Below, in pieces: positions 6,980-12,221 of a stretch of DNA of 12,249 nt (within the stretch, counting starts at the first letter, position 1; each line of letters starts with the position of its first letter). Source of the stretch: Elusimicrobiota bacterium (lineage in GTDB: Bacteria; Elusimicrobiota; Elusimicrobia; Elusimicrobiales; UBA9959); assembly GCA_030637365.1 (NCBI GenBank), contig DAOWGR010000150.1:1-12249 (forward strand). The letters are read 5' to 3'. The notes beneath the pieces were generated by a model. That model did not search any database. It was not told the origin of the DNA and saw only the letters and a list, made by a program, of their open reading frames with translations. Both the position numbers and the translations under genes were made by a program.

Positions 6980-7375
6980 TTATTTCGCGGCCACGGCTTC
7001 TATTTCCACAAGAGAATCTTTTGGAAGGGCTTTAACTTCAAAAGCGGCTCTCGCGGGGGGATTTTCCTTAAAAAATTCGGCATAGACCGCGTTCATTTTC
7101 GCGAAGTGTTTTAAGTCAGCCATTAAGACCGTTGTCTTGAGCACATTTGAAAACTCAAGGCCGGCCGCTTTTAAAATGGCTTCCATATTAACAAGGCATT
7201 GTCTTGTTTGTTTTTCTATGTCCGCTTCAAGCATTTCTCCCGTAGCCGGATTTATGGGAAGCTGTCCCGATATAAAGACGAGATTATGAGCCTCGGTCGC
7301 CTGAGAATAAGGGCCTATTGCCGCGGGAGCTTCATTTGTTGAAATAATTTTTTTTGTTTCGGTTTTATTTGTCAT
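6980..7375 (-). CDS. ridA: RidA family enamine/imine deaminase
   Basis: RidA (YjgF/YER057c/UK114) protein of 131 residues, the usual length. The family acts as a cytosolic homotrimer that hydrolyses reactive 2-aminoacrylate and related enamines made by PLP enzymes, so protecting them. Signature blocks are all visible: APAAIGPYSQA (17-27), FISGQLPINPATGE (34-47), the NPPARAAFEV block with the substrate-binding Arg109, and the closing DSLVEIEAVA with Glu124. The start has GGAG (CTCC on the + strand at 7383-7386) 7 nt upstream. The gene is first in a two-gene unit with malQ, 6 nt apart. The pairing has no obvious metabolic logic and may simply be housekeeping co-transcription. Confidence 0.95.
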   Translation of the reverse strand: MTNKTETKKIISTNEAPAAIGPYSQATEAHNLVFISGQLPINPATGEMLEADIEKQTRQCLVNMEAILKAAGLEFSNVLKTTVLMADLKHFAKMNAVYAEFFKENPPARAAFEVKALPKDSLVEIEAVAAK

Positions 7376-7409
7376 TCTAAGTCTCCATGGTACAGAATTT
7401 TGTAAACAG

Positions 7410-7457
7410 CGTAGATACGATGATACGGTAATAAGATGATATGTAAAAGAGAAAACA
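7410..7457. repeat. Octamer tract upstream of ridA
   Basis: Tandem 8-bp units on the + strand from 7410: CGTAGATA, CGATGATA, then CGGTAATA and AGATGATA, followed by two diverged blocks to 7457. On the ridA strand they read TATCNNCG. The tract sits 35 nt ahead of the ridA start and so probably in its promoter or leader region. The consensus differs from the CAGCGCGG family but the period is the same. The 230-bp gap 7376-7605 otherwise shows no gene; 7500-7567 is T-rich and may include further decayed units. Confidence 0.6.
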
Positions 7458-7567
7458 AACGGTGGTTACATGAAAATAAGGAAAGTCTGTTTATTGTTCA
7501 GTTTTTTGGTAATTGTTCATGGATTTCTTTATTTGTTTTCCGTATTTTCGTATTTCCATTTTTATTT

Positions 7568-7609
7568 TGCATTCTGTCTGCTCTCTGCTTACTGCTATCT
7601 GCTTTCTAT
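7568..7609. repeat. Heptamer tandem tract at the 3' end of the DUF6485 gene
   Basis: Six 7-bp units from 7568: TGCATTC, TGTCTGC, then TCTCTGC and TTACTGC, then TATCTGC and TTTCTAT. The consensus is TNNCTGC. The last unit contains the TAG stop codon (on the minus strand) of the DUF6485 gene at 7606-7608, so the tract begins exactly where the gene ends. Confidence 0.8.
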
Positions 7610-7818
7610 TCGTCCGCTGTCCAGCGGTTTTTGGCGTTGGCTATAAATTTTTCAACAGTTCTGTCATAAGAGCGTTCCGCTTCTTTGCTGAAAAAACAGC
7701 CGGGCAATTCGCCAAGATTTTTATGGTAAATTATACATTCGCAACAAACGCCTTTTCTTGAGCAAGGCTCATAGGTGCAAGCGCAGGATTTCATGTTCTC
7801 GGTTTTTTTACATTCCAT
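7606..7818 (-). CDS. DUF6485 family cysteine-rich protein
   Basis: Small cytoplasmic Cys-rich protein of 70 residues. The pattern MECKKTEN..CACTYEPC, GVCCECIIYH and GELPGCFF matches the DUF6485 family as I remember it, found in many anaerobes and candidate phyla; its function is unknown. The Cys residues are at 3, 12, 14, 19, 25, 26, 28 and 41, with His32, an arrangement that suggests metal binding. I start at 7818, not at the earlier in-frame ATG at 7869, because GGAG (CTCC at 7826-7829) lies 7 nt upstream of 7818 and the conserved part begins there. The gene diverges from the Mur ligase gene across a spacer with paired promoter-like boxes. The C-terminal YDRTVEKFI segment is also typical. 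Confidence 0.8.
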   Translation of the reverse strand: MECKKTENMKSCACTYEPCSRKGVCCECIIYHKNLGELPGCFFSKEAERSYDRTVEKFIANAKNRWTADE

Positions 7819-7852
7819 AAATTCGCTCCATTGTGCAATCGCTCCCCAATAT

Positions 7853-7882
7853 ATTATAAAATTTAGCATACAATTTTATAAT
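7853..7882. promoter_or_regulatory. Mirror-symmetric divergent promoter region
   Basis: A perfect 11-bp inverted repeat (ATTATAAAATT at 7853-7863 and its complement at 7872-7882) around an 8-nt centre. Its ends form TATAAT on the minus strand (7858-7853) towards the DUF6485 gene and TATAAT on the plus strand (7877-7882) towards the Mur ligase. Neither has a good -35 hexamer (TTATAA is the nearest at 17 nt), because each would overlap the opposite -10. The two directions are therefore expected to compete for polymerase. AT-rich symmetry could partly be chance. Confidence 0.45.
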
Positions 7883-7883
7883 C

Positions 7884-7906
7884 AAATACACCTCCGAGGT
7901 GTATTT
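7884..7906. promoter_or_regulatory. Perfect palindrome, operator-like, at the Mur ligase promoter
   Basis: AAATACACCT at 7884-7893 is followed by CCG and then the exact reverse complement at 7897-7906. It begins 1 bp past the plus-strand TATAAT box and would cover the predicted transcription start (about 7889), the classic place for a repressor operator. As RNA it would form a 10-bp hairpin with a 3-nt loop at the very 5' end of the message. It has no T-run, so it is not a terminator. I cannot assign it to a known regulator. Confidence 0.5.
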
Positions 7907-7917
7907 ACGGTTAAATT

Positions 7918-9336
7918 ATGAAGAAAGAAAATTTCAAATCAAAGAAAATGTATTTTAGCGGAATTGCCGGAGCCGGAATGAGCGCTTTGTCGCAGATGGC
8001 CGCCATGGAAGGCCATGAAGTCGGCGGTTCTGACCGGGATTTTGACAATAATAGAAATTCTTCTTTAAAATATAAGCTTGAAAAACTTTCCATTAAAATA
8101 TTTCCGCAGGATGGAAGCGGCATCTTTCAAAGCGCGGACGCTCTTATAGTTTCAACAGCTGTTGAAAAAGAGAATCCCGATATTTTAAAAGCCAAAAAAC
8201 TTAATATTCCCGTTATTCACAGGTCCGAATTTTTAGCCGATTATGTTGACAGATTTAAAACGATAGCTGTAGCCGGAACAAGCGGAAAATCAACGGTGGC
8301 GGCAATGATATATGAAATTCTTGAAAAAGCCGGCAAATCCCCCGGCATTATTACCGGCGCCGCTTTGGAAAGCATAAAGAAAAAAGGTTTCATCGGCAAT
8401 GCCTGGCGCGGAAAATCCGATATTTTGATTGTGGAGGCTGATGAAAGCGACGGGACCATTGTTCATTATCATCCGTATTCGGGCATTATTTTAAATATCT
8501 CCAAAGACCATAAAGATGAGGATGAGATTGAAAGAATTTTTTTAAAATTCGCGGCCAATACCGAGAAACTGTATGTTAATTCTTCGGGCCTTAAAGCGGG
8601 CGTTTTTCCCAACGCTGAGGTTTTTGGCGGCAGTGATGACGGTTTTAACGCTTCAGATAAAAAGCATTTCGGTTTTTCTTCAAAATTTAAAATAAAAAAG
8701 CAACAGTTTGTATTGCCGATTCCGGGGGAATGCAATATTCAAAATGCAGTGGCGGCGGCTAAAATTTGCGAAGATTTTGGCGTGGCGCTTAAAGATTCGG
8801 CAGCGGCTTTGTCCGAATATTCAGGCATTGAGCGCAGGTTTAGTCTGGTCGGCGAAATAAATCAAATAAAGGTCATTGACGATTACGCTCATAATCGGGC
8901 CAAAATTTCCGCCATTATTGAGGCTGCGAGAAAGATTCTTCAAGGGCAAGCGGGTAAAATTATCGCCATATATCAGCCGCATGGTTTTGCTCCGACAAAA
9001 TATTTAAAGGATGATTTAATTGAAGTTTTTTCCGCGCAACTCGGAGATAAAGATGTTCTGTTGATGCCGGAGATTTATTACGCGGGGGGAACGACCGTTA
9101 AAGATATATCTTCAAAACATTTGACGGATGAAATAAGCAAGAAAGGAAAAAAAGCGTTTTTTTTCGCTGAAAGGAAAGGTATAATCTCAAAATGCGCCAA
9201 GCTGGCTCAATCCGGCGATATTATTTTGGTAATGGGCGCCAGAGATTCCAGTCTTTCTCAATTCGCGAAGGATATTTTTGAAGAAATAAAAAACAGCGCG
9301 GCAGCGCGGCAGAGAGACAGCTTGGCAGCCGAATAG
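7918..9336 (+). CDS. MurC-like UDP-N-acetylmuramate ligase (Mur ligase family)
   Basis: ATP-dependent amide ligase of the MurC/Mpl branch, 472 residues. MurC adds L-Ala to UDP-MurNAc and Mpl recycles tripeptide onto it. The three Mur domains are visible: a Rossmann-like start GIAGAGMSAL (15-24) with GSD at 37-39; a P-loop VAGTSGKST (118-126, Lys124) with EADESD (173-178) and NISKDH (193-198); then GIERRF (303-308), DDYAHN (321-326), YQPHGFAPT (352-360) and MPEIYYAGG (383-391). It departs from standard MurC, which has GTHGKTTT, an N.E.DH motif and DDYGHHP, so it may be a paralogue with another acceptor. No Shine-Dalgarno sequence precedes 7918; ATG at 7948 is an alternative. Residues from about 459 to the end, including the stop, are encoded by a CAGCGCGG-type octamer tract. 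It is not in a dcw cluster. Confidence 0.85.
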   Translation: MKKENFKSKKMYFSGIAGAGMSALSQMAAMEGHEVGGSDRDFDNNRNSSLKYKLEKLSIKIFPQDGSGIFQSADALIVSTAVEKENPDILKAKKLNIPVIHRSEFLADYVDRFKTIAVAGTSGKSTVAAMIYEILEKAGKSPGIITGAALESIKKKGFIGNAWRGKSDILIVEADESDGTIVHYHPYSGIILNISKDHKDEDEIERIFLKFAANTEKLYVNSSGLKAGVFPNAEVFGGSDDGFNASDKKHFGFSSKFKIKKQQFVLPIPGECNIQNAVAAAKICEDFGVALKDSAAALSEYSGIERRFSLVGEINQIKVIDDYAHNRAKISAIIEAARKILQGQAGKIIAIYQPHGFAPTKYLKDDLIEVFSAQLGDKDVLLMPEIYYAGGTTVKDISSKHLTDEISKKGKKAFFFAERKGIISKCAKLAQSGDIILVMGARDSSLSQFAKDIFEEIKNSAAARQRDSLAAE

Positions 9337-9341
9337 CAACC
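9294..9341. repeat. CAGCGCGG-type octamer repeat across the Mur ligase stop codon
   Basis: Six tandem 8-bp units from 9294. The first two are identical CAGCGCGG; the third is CAGAGAGA, the fourth CAGCTTGG, the fifth CAGCCGAA and the sixth TAGCAACC. The TAG that ends the Mur ligase (9334-9336) is the first triplet of the sixth unit. In this frame the tract encodes SAAARQRDSLAAE, which shares ARQRDS with the N-terminal extension of DctP. A heptamer tract follows after 2 bp. Confidence 0.85.
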
Positions 9342-9343
9342 AT

Positions 9344-9371
9344 GAAGCAAGAAATCAGAAGTCAGAAGTAA
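9344..9371. repeat. Heptamer tandem tract just before the fprA ribosome binding site
   Basis: Four perfect-length 7-bp units: GAAGCAA, GAAATCA, then GAAGTCA and GAAGTAA (consensus GAARYMA). They end 1 bp before the AGGAGG Shine-Dalgarno sequence (9373-9378) of fprA. The units match those in the malQ tail tract (reverse complement) at 5367-5408. The 49-bp gap between the Mur ligase and fprA is thus almost entirely repeat. Confidence 0.8.
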
Positions 9372-9385
9372 TAGGAGGGAAGTTT

Positions 9386-10558
9386 ATGATGCCGATTAAA
9401 ATAGCGAAAAATGTTTTTTGTATATGCGCGCAGGATTGGAACAGGAAATTATTTGACGCTTTAATTCCATTGCCAAACGGCACGAGTTATAATTCATATA
9501 TAGTGAAAGGACTTGAGAAAACCGTTCTTATCGATACGGCGGATCCACAAAAAGAAAATATATTTCTGGAGTATTTGAAAGATATTGAGAGTATTGACTA
9601 TGTAGTGTGCAATCATGCCGAGCAGGACCATTCGGGTTTGCTGGAAAAAGTTTTGGAAAAATATCCAAAAGCCAAGATAATCGCGAATGCCAAATGCAAA
9701 GATCTGCTTAAAGACCATTTGCATATTTCCGAAGACAAATTTCAAGTGGTTAAAGATGGCGAGATTTTGGATATCGGAGGCAAAACGCTTAAATTTGTGT
9801 TTACTCCATGGGCGCATTGGCCTGAAACAATGTGCACATATCTTAAGGAAGACCAGATTTTATTCTCTTGCGATTTGTTTGGTTCGCATCTTGCCGCCGG
9901 CGATGTGTTTTCCGATGACAAAAAAATATATGAGCCTTTAAAGCGTTATTACGCCGAAATAATGCTGCCTTTCAAAAACAATCTGAAAGAAAATTTGAAA
10001 AAATTGGATGATCTTGCCATTTCCATGATAGCTCCTGGCCATGGGCCGGTGCATAAGTGCGTTGATTTTGTGCTTGACGCTTATGAAGACTGGACACTGA
10101 AGGAGCCTAAAAACAGGGTTTTAATAGCTTATGTCAGCATGCATGGAAGCACCGAAATTCTTGTAAACAGATTGGCGGATTCTTTGCGAGTTAAAGATAT
10201 TCCTGTTGAAATCGCGAATGTTGAAGATTCCGATATAGGCAAGGTTGCCGAAGAGCTTGTGGATTGCGCCACTGTGGTTATCGGAACTCCCACCGTTCTT
10301 GCCGCGCCGCATCCCAAGGCGGCTTATGTCGCGTATCTTGCCAATGTTTTAAGGCCGAATACTAAATTTATTTCCATTATAGGCTCTTATGGCTGGGGCG
10401 GAAAGACCATCGAAGTTCTTTCGGCGCTTTTATGCAATATAAAAGCCGAGATTTTGCCGCCCGTTATGGTTAAAGGTCTGCCGACGGATAAAGATTTGTC
10501 CGAAATTGATAAATTGGCAAAGCTCATAGCTTCAAAGCATAAAACTTTGGATAAATAG
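9386..10558 (+). CDS. fprA: Flavodiiron protein (FprA), O2/NO reductase
   Basis: Cytoplasmic flavodiiron protein, 390 residues, two-domain class A. It reduces O2 to water and/or NO to N2O in anaerobes, taking electrons from rubredoxin or a similar donor. The N-terminal metallo-beta-lactamase-like domain (1-240) keeps the full diiron site: H77, E79, D81 and H82 in NHAEQDHSG, H144 in PWAHWPETM, D163 in SCDLFGSH and H219 in APGHGPV. The C-terminal flavodoxin domain (about 245-390) has the FMN phosphate loop SMHGSTE (251-257), GTPTVLAAPHP (300-310) and GSYGWGG (333-339). There is no C-terminal rubredoxin or NAD(P)H-flavin reductase extension, so an external donor is needed. ATGs at 9386 and 9389 are both possible; AGGAGG ends 7 nt before the first. 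O2 versus NO preference cannot be read from the sequence. Confidence 0.95.
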   Translation: MMPIKIAKNVFCICAQDWNRKLFDALIPLPNGTSYNSYIVKGLEKTVLIDTADPQKENIFLEYLKDIESIDYVVCNHAEQDHSGLLEKVLEKYPKAKIIANAKCKDLLKDHLHISEDKFQVVKDGEILDIGGKTLKFVFTPWAHWPETMCTYLKEDQILFSCDLFGSHLAAGDVFSDDKKIYEPLKRYYAEIMLPFKNNLKENLKKLDDLAISMIAPGHGPVHKCVDFVLDAYEDWTLKEPKNRVLIAYVSMHGSTEILVNRLADSLRVKDIPVEIANVEDSDIGKVAEELVDCATVVIGTPTVLAAPHPKAAYVAYLANVLRPNTKFISIIGSYGWGGKTIEVLSALLCNIKAEILPPVMVKGLPTDKDLSEIDKLAKLIASKHKTLDK

Positions 10559-10614
10559 TACGGTAACAAAACATAAGGCAATTAGGAAACAAGGCAATTG
10601 GGCAATAAGTAATA
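10559..10614. repeat. AAGGCAAT-type octamer tract after fprA
   Basis: Starting right after the fprA stop, 8-bp units run TACGGTAA, CAAAACAT, then AAGGCAAT (10575) and TAGGAAAC, then AAGGCAAT again (10591) and TGGGCAAT (10599), decaying into AAGTAATA. The two exact AAGGCAAT copies are 16 bp apart. It is the first part of the 346-bp gap 10559-10904. No terminator is evident after fprA. Confidence 0.65.
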
Positions 10615-10654
10615 CGGAACAGTCAAAACACTGATGCGGCTTCGGAAGAACAAG

Positions 10655-10726
10655 CAGCGCGGCAGTTGCTATTCCTCTATGTTTCTACGCCTCCATACAT
10701 TCATACTTCTAATTTTTGATTTCTGC
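10655..10726. repeat. Mixed octamer tract (CAGCGCGG, then ATACTTCT type)
   Basis: The tract begins with CAGCGCGG at 10655, as in the dctP and Mur ligase tracts, and continues in 8-bp steps of a pyrimidine-rich type: ATTCCTCT at 10671, ATGTTTCT at 10679, ACGCCTCC at 10687, ATACATTC at 10695, ATACTTCT at 10703, then diverging to 10726. GTTGCTATTC (10665-10674) is the exact reverse complement of GAATAGCAAC at 9331-9340, which is also in a CAGCGCGG tract. Confidence 0.65.
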
Positions 10727-10832
10727 GGGCCTTGGCCGTTTTGATGGACATAGTCCGTGTCACGACACCCGGCAGGGCCTTGATATTTTTCATTTCCTCT
10801 GCTATGCTTTTATTATAAGGCAAATTCAGCTT
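10701..10832 (-). pseudogene. Possible remnant of an Lrp/AsnC-type domain C-terminus
   Basis: A 43-codon open stretch with no start codon at its beginning: an in-frame TAA (10833-10835) precedes it. It contains SIAEEMKNIKALPGVVTRTM, which resembles the last helix and strand of the Lrp/AsnC ligand-binding domain (a helix, then LPGV, then T.T). It stops at TGA 10701-10703 inside the octamer tract, so its last few residues would also be repeat-encoded. No convincing upstream part is seen in any frame. It may be a decayed gene end or chance. Confidence 0.3.
10780..10808 (+). promoter_or_regulatory. Candidate promoter for the downstream membrane-anchored protein gene
   Basis: TTGATA (10780-10785), a 17-nt spacer, then TATGCT (10803-10808): 5/6 and 4/6 matches to the sigma-70 hexamers. 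Transcription would start near 10815, leaving about a 90-nt leader that contains an inverted repeat at 10835-10864. It overlaps the possible Lrp-like remnant, so one of the two may be fortuitous. Confidence 0.35.
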
Positions 10833-10834
10833 TT

Positions 10835-10864
10835 ATCCGCAGTTAAAGCGATTAAGGTGCGGAT
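10835..10864. repeat. 7-bp inverted repeat in the leader of the last gene
   Basis: ATCCGCA at 10835-10841 pairs perfectly with TGCGGAT at 10858-10864 around a 16-nt loop. It lies 40 nt before the ATG at 10905 and 30 nt before the Shine-Dalgarno region. It could be a leader hairpin or a regulator site; no T-run follows. Confidence 0.35.
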
Positions 10865-10904
10865 ATTTGCCGGTTTTGTTTTTGATGAAATCTAAGGGGA
10901 GAAT

Positions 10905-12023
10905 ATGGATCGTTTGGAAAAAAATAAAAAAAAGGCATTGCTGATTTTCGGACTTTTGTTTCTTGTCTTTGGCGGCGGAGCGTCTGTTTTTTTTATTTTC
11001 ACCGGAATCGAGGATTTGAAAAGCTTTGATAAAGAAAGCAATTTCCATTATAGCTTTAATTTTAAAAAAGCTGCGCTTCCTTTTTTTGAGTATTTGGGAT
11101 TTACCGACGGGGAAGATGTCCGAGAGAAAAGCGTCGTTAAGTTTGTGGGGGGTGAAGATTTTGATGAAGCGCAAAGCGCCGCTTCGGCGGATAAAAAATA
11201 TTCCGCGAATTCGCGAATAAAAAGCGGAGCTTTTAATCGTCGTCGTCCGCGCGTTCCAAAGATGTATTCAAAAAACAGAGGCCTTGAGATCGGAAAAGGG
11301 GCGCGCTCCAAATCTTCTCTTGTCAAATCAAAATTTTCCAAAAGCGACGCGGAAAAAGATGTAAACATAACCAAGACCGGTTTTGCTTCCAAAAAGAAAT
11401 CGGCAGGCGCCGGAGCTTATGGAGCCATGCGCAAAACCGGAAATCTTTTGGCCCAAACGCATAAAACAAATTCGGCTCTCGGCATAAGGAGCAAATGGGA
11501 TAAAAGTTTTATCGGCGGTGGCGCGGTTCAGGGCAATATGTCGTATAAAGGCAAGGCTGTTGAGCTTGATGAAGTTGCTCCAAGCGTATTGAATTTAAAG
11601 GAGAATAATAAGAAAACATTGAGTGTGCCGGAAGTGGGCGCGCCCAAAAAGGATGAGGCGGCCGAGGCGAAAATTCCCGCGCTTAAAAAGTTGAAAGACG
11701 CGGCCAATCCAATGGAAGGGCTTTTAAATCAGATGTTTGGCAATGTGGCCGGCGCGGCCGGAAATACCATCGGATCCGGCGAGGATGTTCAAGAAGTTTC
11801 TCCTGAAGCCGTGGATTATGCCAAAGGATTTACGGCAAATGGCGAGAACGCGAATGTTAGTATCGTCAGTTGCGATACGGATGCGACTTTTTGCGCTGAT
11901 AATAATATTTCCGGAAGTTATTATAAGGCATCGTACGATGGTTGTGGGAATTGGTCCGCGGTGGATATGGCTTTTGTAAGCGAAGAAGGCGGGATGCGGG
12001 AAATAGGTTGGAGTAATCCTTAA
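10905..12023 (+). CDS. Hypothetical membrane-anchored, Lys/Ser/Gly-rich protein
   Basis: The family is not recognised; 372 residues. A short basic cytoplasmic head (MDRLEKNKKK) is followed by one membrane helix (about 11-33), so the rest should lie in the periplasm. Residues 90-210 are strongly basic and low in hydrophobics (repeated Lys/Ser/Arg, GAGAYGAM) and look unstructured. Residues 215-300 include an Ala/Gly-rich helical part (AANPMEGLLNQMFGNVAGAAG). The last 70 residues hold three Cys (323, 330, 347) and many aromatics in a Gly/Asn-rich setting (SGSYYKASYDGCGNW), possibly a small folded domain. AAGGGGAG (10894-10901) precedes the ATG. It stands alone after a 346-bp gap. A structural, envelope-linking or secretion-accessory role is possible but not shown. 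Confidence 0.7.
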   Translation: MDRLEKNKKKALLIFGLLFLVFGGGASVFFIFTGIEDLKSFDKESNFHYSFNFKKAALPFFEYLGFTDGEDVREKSVVKFVGGEDFDEAQSAASADKKYSANSRIKSGAFNRRRPRVPKMYSKNRGLEIGKGARSKSSLVKSKFSKSDAEKDVNITKTGFASKKKSAGAGAYGAMRKTGNLLAQTHKTNSALGIRSKWDKSFIGGGAVQGNMSYKGKAVELDEVAPSVLNLKENNKKTLSVPEVGAPKKDEAAEAKIPALKKLKDAANPMEGLLNQMFGNVAGAAGNTIGSGEDVQEVSPEAVDYAKGFTANGENANVSIVSCDTDATFCADNNISGSYYKASYDGCGNWSAVDMAFVSEEGGMREIGWSNP

Positions 12024-12025
12024 GC

Positions 12026-12109
12026 GGATAATGGGTAATTGCGGCCAAAAACCGGAAGTTGGATGCTGCTGGAAATTTGTTGTTTTTACGGAAGGTGGTA
12101 AGTGATTGA
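12026..12109. repeat. Weak heptamer-like tract after the last gene
   Basis: Seven-bp blocks can be read from 12026, for example GGATAAT then GGGTAAT, later GGAAGTT then GGATGCT (12054-12067) and CGGAAGG then TGGTAAG (12089-12102), with poorer blocks between. The periodicity is faint compared with the other tracts. No gene is seen in 12024-12249 apart from this, the inverted-repeat element and a promoter. Confidence 0.3.
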
Positions 12110-12118
12110 GGGGGCTTG

Positions 12119-12221
12119 ACCCCACCACCTCTTTTATCATGCTCCGCCATAGGCGGAGCAAATTAGCAAAGCGAATTAATTCGGCAGAAATGCCAAATTA
12201 TGAAAAAAGAGGTGGTGGGGT
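12119..12221. repeat. MITE-like inverted-repeat element with three internal hairpins
   Basis: Arms at 12119-12140 and 12200-12221 are complementary at 21 of 22 positions (mismatch 12136/12204); the outer part of the right arm reads GAGGTGGTGGGG. Inside lie three stem-loops: a perfect GCTCCGCC/GGCGGAGC hairpin with an ATA loop (12141-12159); AATTAGC/GCGAATT with loop AAA (12161-12177); and TAATT-GGCA/TGCC-AATTA with a GAAA tetraloop (12177-12200). TTGAC occurs directly outside both sides (12116-12120 and 12221-12225), like a 5-bp target duplication. There is no coding capacity. It could be a mobile miniature element or a structured RNA. Confidence 0.65.

Noticed and set aside
7816..7869. Longer DUF6485 start at 7869
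   Set aside because: The extra 17 residues lie over the minus-strand TATAAT box and outside the family pattern, while the start at 7818 has a well-placed GGAG.
7884..7906. Terminator upstream of the Mur ligase
   Set aside because: The hairpin is strong but neither strand has a proper T-run after it, and it lies at the predicted transcription start.
9294..9371. CRISPR-like array
   Set aside because: Units are 7-8 bp, tandem and degenerate, with no 25-40 bp repeats or unique spacers.
10833..11174. Minus-strand 113-codon open frame ahead of the last gene
   Set aside because: It is antisense to the start of the 372-residue gene, has no family resemblance, and its composition reflects the opposite strand.
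11724..12161. Minus-strand 145-codon open frame over the 3' end of the last gene
   Set aside because: It runs through the inverted-repeat element and is antisense to the better-supported gene; the peptide has no recognisable domain.
12119..12221. tRNA or rho-independent terminator
   Set aside because: The fold has three internal stems but no tRNA consensus bases or CCA-type end, and no T-run follows the right arm.
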